Source: Galerina marginata
Lineage: Eukaryota > Basidiomycota > Agaricomycetes > Agaricales > Galerinaceae
DNA: 64,000 bases
Direction: 5' to 3'
NCBI GenBank assembly: GCA_023014335.1
Contig: JAECYW010000010.1
Span: 186,001-250,000 of the forward strand
The position numbers and the translations under genes are program-made. Every line of letters starts with the position of its first letter. The first letter of the stretch is position 1. The notes below the pieces were generated by a model. That model did no database searches, had not been told where the DNA came from, and worked only from the letters and a program-made list of their open reading frames with translations. This document shows, piece by piece, positions 10,249 through 20,739 of this stretch.

Positions 10249-11954
10249 GCTTTTCCAACAAAATTTCTGCCACTGATTCAAGCATGTTTTTGCTCTCGGT
10301 TGAATCCACGGTTGGTGTTCCGCAACTGCCTTTTTTGTGGTTTGTATTCTTACTATTTCTATATCATACACCAACCGTTCACCCGGTCCCAGGTTTTCAA
10401 CACCTCCATCTTCAAATTTGTTAAGTTTGTGTATTTGCATATACCCATGTTATGTATGACCTTAATCTTATACATACCGAAATCCTTGGTACTGTTCTTG
10501 TACGACTCTTGCTCTACCGGCCCCCAAATTCTCTCACCATATCATTTACGCGTTGTTGTAGTTCTACATATGCTGCAATCTTCTAAACTTCATTTCTATT
10601 CAATTCTTAGGATTTGCACAAAGAGTCTTCAAGTGTTAGCTTTCACCATTTAAACAGCCGCAAAATGATGAGTAAGTCGTCGATCAGTACACATAAAAAA
10701 TACTACGAATTTTGTTAGTCTGACTACGGTCGACTTTGGGTAGACTACCAAAACGCCACAAATAAGATTCCGAAAAACCGTTTTAGGCGATAATCCGAAG
10801 AGTCGGCGCTTATCGTGATCGAGACTGCGTGCTTGCACAAGTTGCACCGCAGTTAAAGTTTGGGGGGTAGAGACTGTTCTGGTTCCGGGTCTAAAGACTA
10901 TGTACATATTATTAGGAACAGTACCTGAAGGCCTGAGCCCCATGCCCAAGCTCTGATCGAAGTCATTGAGTAAGGTTCAGTCAGAGTTCCACGTGAAGTC
11001 ATTTACCTACTCTCCGATAACAGTATACGCAGTCATGGTGGGATATCGGAAGATCAACATTCCCGAACGATCCGCTAAGAGTGGATCAAATTAGATAGGG
11101 CGAAATGGGCGACTTTGGAGAGTGAGGGTAAAATCATTCGAAGCAAAATTACGACGTCGCTGGAGACTTGGAATTAGTGAAACCCTCCCTCCTCTTGCCC
11201 AAAATCTCAAGCAGTTGACCACCCTCACTTTTTCTTTTCTCTTCGAGCAGGTGAGTTTGTGATCAATTATGACGTCAAAAATGAAAATGACCTTTGCTTC
11301 CAGGCACGGTAGGTAACCGGCTTCGTCCCAATATAGTGAACTGCCGGCCCAGGTGGTCAAAGGGCAATGGGCATCCAATTCTCCTGCGCACCTCGAACAT
11401 GAAGCTGAATATATTGTCTGAAGCGTCAGGGAGGCAAATGAGCAGTAGAGGCCACGAGGTTAATGTCAAGAAGTTCTCGGCGCTTACTTAGAATGCCTGC
11501 GGCGCAAAAATGTCCAGTTACAACGTTAACCATGAAAAGGAAAGACCTCAAAAGATCTACTTGCATGGGTAAAGGGCTCATGGCCGGTATCTCACCTCAA
11601 TTATGATCAATGACGCATTACAAAAACAAATAAGAATCATGAGTGCATAGTCTGCAAGGCAACGTATGAAAATATTGGAAAGGGTTAGGTCCAGGTGACG
11701 AAAAGTGAGTCATAAAGAAGAAAGTTTACCTGCAATTGGACAAGAGAATATTCTACACTTCGAGACGCGTAAGATTTCCCCTGGCGAAGAGGTATCCGCA
11801 GTCCGGCCAAGAGGGTTAAGGGCATCGTGATAGACATTTTGGTCCTGGTATAAGAATGCGAATTAATCACGATTGAAATGACCACCATCTCATTGTCCAC
11901 TCACCGTTAATTGGTTATCATCATCTCCAACAACTTACCCTACCGGGAGACACA
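10249..11954. other. Gene-poor stretch with weak LRR-like fragment
   Basis: No complete gene is seen. Around 11140-11240 (+) an open block reads LAQNLKQLTTLTF and ends in a possible donor (GAGCAG|GTGAG). This resembles the leucine-rich part of F-box proteins, but no F-box or downstream exons join to it. The rest holds only short frames. Confidence 0.3.
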
Positions 11955-12290
11955 ATGACAGATTCATCGTCCTTGGTATCCACATCCACTCTCTCCCTCC
12001 TGAGCTCAGAGTCGTCGTCGACGGAGACAATGAAGAATAAATCACGAGTCAAAGGATATGTAAGGACTCTCTTTAAGAACTTGCCGCGTAAGCATCCCTT
12101 TTCATGTAGTCGTTCAGATAATAAAAACTGTTTCCCAGAGAAAGCGTCTTCCTCCAAGAGCAGTATTAGCAAACATAAGGCTACGCAGTCTCCAAATGTA
12201 AACCTTTCAAGTGACTCAGAGTTCGCTAAAAGCGCCTCGAAGAATGGATGGTTAGCCCCAACAGCAACGAGGCCATCCATGGGACTGTAG
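11955..12290 (+). CDS. Short Ser-rich protein, unknown function
   Basis: A 111-codon frame, or shorter if an intron is removed: GTAAGC at 12089 and CCCAG near 12139 would join LFKNLP to KASSSKSSISKHK in frame. The product is about 30% Ser with scattered Lys and no hydrophobic segment. Its first exon would end in RTLFKNLP, as the gene at 9774 ends in KSLFKG, so the two may be distant paralogues. It is convergent with the CCDC25 homologue, whose stop lies 126 bp away. Confidence is moderate because size and composition alone do not prove coding. Confidence 0.45.
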   Translation: MTDSSSLVSTSTLSLLSSESSSTETMKNKSRVKGYVRTLFKNLPRKHPFSCSRSDNKNCFPEKASSSKSSISKHKATQSPNVNLSSDSEFAKSASKNGWLAPTATRPSMGL

Positions 12291-12415
12291 TGAGTATCTG
12301 GCAAGCGATGGCGAGTTAATAGGGTCGTCTGATTGGCTTTTCTTTCATTTTACAGACGGCTCAATCATGCTCCAACGAAGATGCACACGAATCTTGGTAC
12401 CAGCGTACCTGTGCA

Positions 12416-13410
12416 TTACATAAAGTCCTCTTCCAACTCTCGCCCTGTCTTTCGTGGCACATCCACGTCTTCTTCCACGTTAAAGAGGGAATCATACGAT
12501 CGAGCGGCCTTTTCGGCTTCTCTGGCTTTGGCCAATTCCGCGTCCTGCTTTTTCTATCAAAAAATTCCATTACGGGTATGCTAGCAAATGAATTAAAGAG
12601 CAAACCTTCTCCGCTGCTGCTGCTCGCTTGACGGCGTTTTCCTTCTTAATTCGGTCGACGCGCTCTTGCTCATGATCAACTTGCCGTTCATCTTTTGTTT
12701 TGTTTAGACGATTCACGATAGGGTTCTCGCGAGTGATAACGTATACTATAATATAATGTAACGGTCATGCTGATTGATGCAAAATAAAAACATACCTCGT
12801 TTGACCTACTTTATGTGAAACGGCACGATGAAATGATAAAAAATGGTCGGCATACCTTTTTGTCGTTGTGAAACGAAACCTGGCCAACGGCCATATCACC
12901 AGTTTTCTGTGAACCTAGCCATTAATTGGAGTACCAGGAAACATTGAGATCGGTGGCACCTTCAGATTGTCCGCTGGGGTGTAGATGATCGTCAAATTGT
13001 CTTTCTTGTTTCCTGTTGGAGAATCTAGTGACCTGAACCATGTAAATGAGATAGTTTATACCTTCAATCGAATTGGCCTTGACAAGCTGAGCACAATCCA
13101 CGAGCAGTTTCTCCGGTATGCCCTCCCATGACATTCCTTCGGGCATGCGCAAATAAACGTGGGCAGAGGACAATTTGTCGACATGGAACCAGATATCTTG
13201 AGGCCAGGCGTATTTTATTAGCTCCTCGTCTACGAGAGTGTCTTAAGTCGTATGTTGGATCATTACGATGTGTTGCCTCCCTCACTTTCCACCTTGTCCC
13301 GACCCATGTATATGATTGCTGCTGGATCAACAGCTTAAAGGCAAAGTTAAAGTTCATTACAACTCAATCAGAACAGGTGTCCTACCTGCAGAATTAAAGA
13401 AAAGGACCAT
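12416..13410 (-). CDS. CCDC25 homologue (NFACT-R/DUF814 domain protein)
   Basis: The spliced product begins MVLFFNSA (intron 13334-13383 region), then VDPAAIIYMGRDKVESE, then the signature WPQDIWFHVDKLSSAHVYLRMPEGMSWEGIPEKLLVDCAQLVKANSIEG, a basic middle part, and a charged coiled-coil tail (KQDAELAKAREAEKAARSYDSLF) ending RELEEDFM. This is the architecture of CCDC25, which is widely conserved in eukaryotes. The NFACT-R domain is shared with the RQC factor NEMF/Rqc2. The cellular role in fungi is not established. About six small introns and some splice details between 12590 and 12920 remain uncertain. The length of roughly 200 residues matches the family. Confidence 0.85.
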
Positions 13411-13687
13411 CGTAAGTTGAGCTGAAGGACGTGAACAAGAGAAAGCTTGAATTCAAGTCACGGCTCTGGAATTTGCGTGGGAGTACTTGGTATGTCGGTG
13501 CGTTACATAATCCTCCTGTCACTTGCTTCTGACCAACCTTCTCACTTGCTATCCTTTTTCTTTGCTCTCTACCCTCTCCTTCGACTGGGGTTATATACGC
13601 AAGTAAGTCTATGAATCTATAAGGTATCACGCGAAGAATTCTAATGCATTATTCTTAGTTTTGAACAGTTAAAGAAGGCGTTTTACA

Positions 13688-15906
13688 ATGCAACCTAATC
13701 GGTTGGGACTTGGTCTGCGTCCACCTTTGCCGTCTTACGGCCAAGGTCCCTCAATGTCGGCTCTCGCACAGCAGCAGCAGATGCAATACTTGCCACCACC
13801 CCAAGCCCAAAAGCAGATAACACTGTTCGTCGGGTCGATATCAGGAGGTATCACTGATTCTTTCTTGAACCAGCTGTTGTCTGTGGGTACATTTGATTTT
13901 CCTTAAAATGCAGATAATGACAAGTTTCCAGGCTTGCGGCCCCATAAAATCTTTTAAACGACTGATAACTCCGGCGAACAAACCTCAAGGTTTCGGTTTC
14001 GCAGAATTCGAAGAGCCTGCTGGGGCTTTGCGGGCGCTAATGTTGCTAAATGGTGTGGAATTACCCGCGTTGGAAGATGGCTGCGCGAACAAAAAGTTGC
14101 TGGTGCGTTTCCTTCAGTCTTCGGGATTCATTTCAAGCCTACGTCGTTGAATGTACAGGTGAAAGCAGATGAGAAAACTCGTGTCATCCTAGACGGTTTT
14201 TCAACTAATCAAATGGCCACCGATGTCAGTGACATACCGAATACATACCACTCACCTCTGATCGCCCCTATTTTAGACTGAAGAAGCCAAGAAGCAAGAA
14301 GCCCAAGTCAAAATCGACGAATTAGTTGCTGATATCAATAGGGTATCGCGAGACGCAGCGAATCTTGGATTGATTGACAAGGAAAAATACATTATTCCCC
14401 CGCATCTCCATGATCTCCAAGAAGCTGACCTACCAGAGACCCAACGTGGCCTTGTCATTTCTGAAATTGCTCAATTCCGAGAACGAGCTGCCAAGCGGGA
14501 GCGTGAAAAGATGCGCGACGTTCGGGAGAACATGCCTTCCATTAGCGGTGCGCCTAGTGGCCCAAAACTGCGCGAATGGGGGAAACCCCAAGGGAGCCAA
14601 GATTCGTTATCGACTCCGCAGAAGACCCAAGGATTTGGAAAGGGTGCACAAGGATACAGCAAACCTGTCGGCTTCGTAAAAGCAGAAGACAGTAAAGCTG
14701 GTAGAGATCCTCTAGGGAATGACGGTGAGAAGAAGACGGACGAGGAATTGGAGTCTGAGAGGAAGGAGCAGAGGAAGCAGGAGGAGGAACTTTCCTATAA
14801 AGATGTGTGTAACACCCTTTTGCATCCACATCTGCCTTGACTAACGCGGTTACCATAGCGTGAACGCCGGTATGAGCCGAGAGAGCGGACGCGTATTCAA
14901 GCCTTAGAACGTGCGATCGCCCGTGAAACCGCTCAGAAGGAGGCAGAGCTGCGCGATAGGGTCGAAATCAAAGCACGTCTTGATATTTGGGACGATGACG
15001 AGAGTGACGAATTGTTCTACGTCGACCGGTCAGCATATTGATCCTTATCATCCTTCCTGTTCTGATATGGGTTTTAGGGCGCGTTGGCGTCACCTCCGTC
15101 AACGACGACTCGAAGCTGAGGAAGCTGCAGACGAGAAATCGCGACGATTTGAAGAACAAGAGGCCGAGAATCTCCGGAGAGAATCAGAAGATTTCCTCGC
15201 TCGACAGATGGATGAGATGCAAGCTTTGGCAGAGGAACAACGAAAAGCAGGCCTTCTCCTGGACGACGGAGCTCCTGTCCGGTTGAATGTGTCTATTGCT
15301 GCTCCAGTTGCGAAAGAGAAGGAGCCTCCAGCTAAAGAAAAGGCCACTGTGTTTGCTCACGAGGACGAGGAGGAAGACGCAATCAAGAAGCGGAGAGTGC
15401 CCCTTGTGAAACTCGATTTCAGTGCTTCAGAGAGCGGGGAACAGACCAAAGAGAGGCTGGAAAGAATACGTCAATCGGTCCCCCACGACAAAGAAAGTTT
15501 ATTCAAGGCGAAAGTCCGGTGGGATGGCCTTACTGATGTGAGAACCCTTCCCATATTTTCTCGTTCCCTGATGCTGAACTTTTCGCAGTTGCTGATTGAT
15601 CGAAAACTCGAACCTTTGGTGAAGCGTATTATGGTGAAATACCTTGGCGAGATGGAGGAAGAAGATCTCATCATGTTTGTCCTTGAGCATCTTAAAGACC
15701 ATAAGTCACCGCAAAAGCTCATCGAGGGCCTGGAGCCCGTACGTTTAAGACTTTATCACCCTTCAAACTGTGTCTTGATGGCTACTCTTTTGCAGGTCTT
15801 GGAAGAAGAAGCCGTAGAGCTGGTTGTCAATGTATGGCGACAAATCATATTCGAGAGCATGGCATACAATGAAGGGTTGCTGACGGAAAAAATGCTTGTC
15901 GACTAG
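13688..15906 (+). CDS. RBM25: RBM25-type splicing factor (RRM plus PWI)
   Basis: Nuclear U1-associated splicing regulator. Exon 1 holds a Gln/Pro-rich leader and the start of an RRM (KQITLFVGSISGGITDSFLNQLL). After an intron (GTGGGT...CCAG) the RRM continues with CGPIKSFKRLITPANKPQGFGFAEFEEPAGALRALMLLNG. Next comes a long charged region with R/E-rich helices (RERAAKREREKMRDVRE; RRLEAEEAADEKSRRFEEQ). The C-terminus is a PWI domain (LIDRKLEPLVKRIMVKYLG...EEEDLIMFVLEHL...VWRQIIFESMAYNEGLL), split by introns near 15540-15590 and 15740-15796. RRM at one end and PWI at the other is diagnostic of RBM25. The stop is at 15904-15906. Confidence 0.92.
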
Positions 15907-15956
15907 CACTGAGCATAACAGATGAGGTTGTAGCATGGTAGAATTCACGCTTGGCT

Positions 15957-16491
15957 TCACGTGAGCGCAGGTGCGTTATACGGTATTAGGATTTCGGTTT
16001 GCTGAGAAGCATGTCGTCCATTGTGAGTACTATAGTACTTACCGCGTTGGCATGGAATCTTGTTTGCGTGAGGACAAGTCTGAGAAGGATTTTCGTTGGG
16101 ACGGAGTGACGTGAGTTCAACTTTTCGATCTACCTCGAGATGTAAATGATATTGCTTTTCCTTCTTTCCCATGTGTATGACCGGCAAGGACATGACCTTC
16201 ATCTGGTTGGCTTCCGAGCTCAAGGCCTCTAGGAAACCCCACTTTTCTCGATGAGTTCACCTCTGCTTACCCCACTGAATCAAGTACATGTTGATCATCA
16301 TCCAGGGTAAGAGGGTGCGCTTCCTTCGACCAACTTCTGATCTCAGTCAATCTGCAAAATGAATGGATCCGTATATCTCGGGTAAGCATCAGTCCTGTGA
16401 TACAACTCCAAAGAGCAGCTGGATTCTTTAGGATCCAATGACTGATATAGCTCGATACTTGCTCGATACATCTCACTCGGTCCGTACACAC
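15957..16491 (-). pseudogene. F-box-like relic
   Basis: On the minus strand one open block (16267-16491) reads VSSYISHWILKNPAALWSCI and then RSWSKEAHPLTLDDD, resembling the WR-x-IALNTPALWS...W-x-x-RS-x-x-PLTL pattern at the start of Agaricomycete F-box proteins. A second block (15957-16223) could follow after a GTAAGC donor near 16271. No convincing F-box or initiator lies upstream, since a stop occurs soon before the block. It is best read as a fragment; it may be no gene at all. Confidence 0.3.
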
Positions 16492-16898
16492 TCTAGAATA
16501 TGTCGACGTCTATCCTGGGATCATGCCCATTGATCTTGTTCATACGACATAGTACTACTACTAGGCTTCCTCTCTACTTTCCCATGACGAGTCTTGTTGT
16601 GTCGCATGGCTGTTGCCAAATATCACAATTAATTTGTAAAATCTTAACCCAACGACGTCAAGACGAACCCCACAATTAGACGCCCCACTAGTCGGATGAA
16701 ATTTGGGCTAACCCCGACTAGAAGCGATTGGCACATGGATTGCTCTATTTTCCCCAGCTTGAGCACTATTGATCAGCTGGTACTAGCTTCTTTTCTTGCG
16801 CTCCATCCCCACTTTGCCGACGATGATCTGGAGCAATGCATGCAGGTGTCATGTCTTCAATGCGTGTGTATATGGTGATCGGTACTGGTGCTCTGGAC

Positions 16899-16904
16899 TA
16901 TAAA
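16899..16904 (+). promoter_or_regulatory. TATA box of trehalase gene
   Basis: TATAAA lies about 120 bp before the ATG at 17026. Its position argues against using the earlier in-frame ATG at 16888, which would put the TATA box inside the CDS. Confidence 0.5.
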
Positions 16905-17025
16905 GTGGGGTGTGGTTTGCATACGCAGTGTTTGTTTCCTTCCTACGCGTGGCGCTCAATCAACCACCAAGGGTTTTTGTATGCCCAGTCGTTGTGGAAT
17001 GTCGTGTCTCAAAACGCGTATCGAT

Positions 17026-20000
17026 ATGTTGACTGCTTTTGCTACTCTCGCTCTGTTGTTCAAGGGGGTCGCAGCCCAATCCTCTGCTGCGACCGCAACA
17101 GCTCCTGTGGCAGTTAGCACTGCAGTTCCCTCCATCACAGTCGCTACTGCAGTTCCCAGTCCAACTGCCGCATTGAGTTCTCCGCTACCATCGCAAGTCG
17201 CTTTACCACCCAAACAAGCGTGGTGCCCTTCGGAGATCTTTTGCGCGGGGTCGGTGAGTTGCGTCATCCGAGGGAATATTGATCGCTATCTGGAGCTAAC
17301 TTCCTTCTAGTTGCTACAAACCGTCAACGTCGCTCATCTGTATCCAGATGATAAAACCTTTGTGGATAAAGTGAGGAAAATCGAGCTTGGGAATTGTCTG
17401 TTTCTAATTTAAGACGACGACTGTCAGCCAACCAGCAAAAGTGCCCAAGCTGTCCTTGCAGATTTCCAAAACATCTCCTCGTCGACAACTTATGCGCAAA
17501 TTGTCAATTTCCTCGATTCAGATTTCGCAGGAGAAGGACTTGAACTGGAGGCTTTACCGTTGCCCGGATTTAATCCGACACCGCCCTTCCTCAACAACGT
17601 CACCGCTGCTCTTCCCAAAGCATTTGCACAAACTGTACATGGCTTTTGGACACAACTTATTCGCGGGACAAACTCGTCGACACTGTGTGGGACAAGTGGG
17701 AAGTGCGAGAGCTCTTTGATTCCTCTCAACCATACCTTCGTTGTTCCAGGTTAGCAGTTTCAGTCTTTGTGCAAGGCAAACCCTATGCTAAATTTAATTA
17801 GGTGGCCGTTTTCGAGAGATATATTATTGGGACAGCTTCTGGATTGTCGAGGGCCTGATTGAATCCCAACTTTTCAGTGTTGCCAACGATACCCTTCAAA
17901 ACTTTATGGACGAACTTGACAGATTCGGTTTCATTCCTAACGGGGGTCGAATTTATTGTAAGTAACTGCTGGCACCATCCACATTCGTCAAGACTAATAT
18001 CTATCGCGTCACCAGACTTGAATAGATCGCAACCACCCTTGTTCATCCAGGCATGCGGCCTCTCTCCTTTCTAACTTTAGCTACCTGTTGATCACGCTAA
18101 ATACAGATGCTGGCACGGTATGTCGCAACCAGTGGCGATAAGAGCATCTTGACACGGGCACTTCCTTTGGCGGAGGTAAGCCATACGTCAAGGTGGAATT
18201 TTCTATAATTTACTGACTGGTCTATTCTAATGTCTAGAAAGAGCTGAAATGGTGGAGCGACAACCGTTCTGTTCAAGTCAAAAGTCCTTTCTCGAACAAG
18301 ACATTCTCGATGTTCCACTATTCAGTGAATAATACGGCTCCTCGTCCCGAGTCGTACTTGACGGGTTCGTTTCTTTCACTAACTACACTGTACATGTCCT
18401 TATAAGAGTCGTTTCATCGCAGATTATACTACTGTCAATGATCCATCGGCACCTACTCTTAACGATACCCAAAAAGCATCTTTGTATGCTGAGCTCGCCA
18501 GCGGCGCCGAGACTGGTTGGGATTACACCATGCGCTGGTTCAGCGTAGCAAATGCAGCATCCGGGCTAAGGAGCTTGAACGTCAGGAATACTATTGGGGT
18601 CGACTTGAATAGTCTTCATTGTGGGTTACAAATTGACAAAACTGACCAATGTCCTTGCAGCTGACCTTTCCAAGATAAAAACCACGTCCTATTGGCGGGA
18701 TTGTACGGAAACTCTAATGCCACGGCAGCCAAGCAACACACCACTGCCGCCGCTTCTCTCAAGGAAGGGATCTTGGATCTTTTCTGGGACTCTCAGAAGG
18801 TGGATATAAATAGCAGTCTATTTAAAGAATGTATGCTGATCGGACGACACTATTAGCTCGCTTTTTACGATTTCATCCTCGACACTAACAGTAGGAGCAA
18901 TGTTTTCAGTGTCGCAGCTTTCTACCCTTTCTGGAGCGGTATTATCCCCGACCAGGTCGCTCAAAGCTCTGAAACGGCGTTCCAGGTATTCTCGTCGGTA
19001 AACATGGTGCTAAATCGGTACAATGGCACCTTCCCCTCGACATTCGTTGACACTGGGCTGCAATGGTATCCTACTTTCTTTTACTGGTCCGTCGCTGTAT
19101 TAATTTCTTGCTTTAGGGATGCTCCTAATGCCTGGCCACCTCATCAATACATTATCCTCCAAGCTCTTCGAGCACTTCCAACCAACGTTTCCAATACCAA
19201 CCTCCCCACACCGGCTTCAAATCAGTCAACCTTCGACATGATTCCGTCTGGGCAGCTTGGGATTGCGGAGAACGCGCTTCCTGGCCAGCCAGTCCACGGA
19301 GGAGCATCAATTGTTAACTCCACAACATCGGGTCCAAATGCAGATCTCAACAAGGGCAACAACACGGTCTTCAACGGAGGAAGTGCAGTAGCAGGAGAAG
19401 GCTGGGGTCAAGCCTTGCAACGTCAGTTGGCCAACCGATATTTCGCAAGTACGCTGTGCAGCTGGTGAGCATTGTTTACATGTGGCCTATTCGAAGCTCT
19501 GACCTGATGATCTCAACCTAAGGCACGCAACTGGAGGGTCGATACCCGGCGTCCTTCCAAGGTTGTCTGACAAAGAATTGAACGTGACTCTTAGTACCAC
19601 TAATACTGGAAACGTGAGCAATATATCAGCAATGGTCAGGCCCTTACTGATTTATAAAACGATTATCAGATGTTTGAGAAGTTTTCGAACTTGGATATTG
19701 ATTCCGCAGGGCGAGGGGGAGAATACACCGTGCAGGTAGGCACCTACATGACGTGACGTATTTCAAATACTGATGACCTTCCCCACACCCTTCCCCACAC
19801 CCTTCCCCGCAATTCAGGCTGGTTTCGGCTGGACCAATGGCGTTTTGCTTTGGGTTGCGAGTAATTACGGCGCCGTTCTTGAGTCCCCCCAATGTCCGGA
19901 TTTGTTGCAGACGCCTACTGTTACGCCAGGCGGTCCGAAGAACTCTGGTGCAAGAAAAGCTTTGTATGGCCCGACAGAGACCATACTTGTCGCACTGGCT

Positions 20001-20039
20001 GTTGCTCTAGGAACTGTTATTACCGAACACTTGTTGTAA
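17026..20039 (+). CDS. Secreted alpha,alpha-trehalase, family GH37
   Basis: Hydrolyses trehalose to two glucoses outside the cell or at the wall. The chosen ATG gives a signal peptide (MLTAFATLALLFKGVAA), then a Ser/Thr/Ala linker. Trehalase signature 1 is PGGRFREIYYWDSF (near 17802-17840). Signature 2, LQWDAPNAWPPH, is rebuilt across an intron near 19063-19117. GGAGEGWGQ-like glycine motifs near 19380 also fit GH37. N-glycosylation sites are frequent. The C-terminus ends in a hydrophobic stretch after a Gly/Ser region (ETILVALAVALGTVITEHLL), suggesting a GPI anchor or membrane tail. About a dozen introns occur; the last contains a tandem repeat. Its secreted nature distinguishes it from the cytosolic neutral trehalases with an N-terminal regulatory domain, which is absent here. 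Confidence 0.92.
19779..19812. repeat. Short tandem repeat in trehalase intron
   Basis: About three copies of a CCTTCCCCACA-like unit of 12 bp lie just before the acceptor of the last trehalase intron, serving as or expanding its pyrimidine tract. The copies can be read directly. Confidence 0.8.
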
Positions 20040-20739
20040 AATTCGGATTCTTTAATGCCCTTACTTGGCTTCTACATACCCCAGACGGATTCCCCAAACG
20101 GATCCTTGACTCCTCGACTTCCGTCGAAATGCAATATTGATCTATTTCCCCTTACCGGCCGTTACCCCATGATCTATTTATGCACCGCGGGGAAGGAACC
20201 AATGTGCAGGCGGCGGAACGCCGAGTTGATGACTTTCACGTGGCGAAGGTTTTTTCTATCGTTGCCTCTTGCTAATTACCGAGTATTTGGTTAAAGGTTG
20301 GATCGTCATTTACAGCTTCTTTGGAGATATGATCCAAGGCCTGTATTTAGTTCTGCTGTCTGAGCAAGAGCATTGTACATAAGAGCCAGCATTAAAAACG
20401 CTCACAATTCAATGGCGAATACACGCTCTTGAATCGCTGTACCGGAATAGGCTTTCACATATCCAATATTGTCTATCTTAGCATCCAACCATCGATATCT
20501 TGTTTCATCTACGATCAAAAATATTCCTGGCTTCTCTCTTTTCTTCTTGTGGTCATGCTTATGCTGCCCGCGTGCAACCTTACTTCGTGATGAACCGATG
20601 ATCCCCAAATACTATTTTCCAGATAGCAAGTACCGCGTACACGCTAACGGTCCTTCGGATCCGTTTCGCGAACCTACTTAAAACTGGACGGAAATGCGAA
20701 CGAAATGCAAGGTGACTTTAAAGCCTCGCAATCTTCAGA
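20040..20739. other. Intergenic between trehalase and first esterase
   Basis: About 0.7 kb with only short, unsupported frames on both strands. It should contain the trehalase 3' end and the esterase promoter. No repeat or motif stands out. Confidence 0.4.

Noticed and set aside
16888..17025. Upstream in-frame ATG for trehalase at 16888
   Set aside because: It would place the TATA box inside the CDS and bury the signal peptide 46 residues from the N-terminus.
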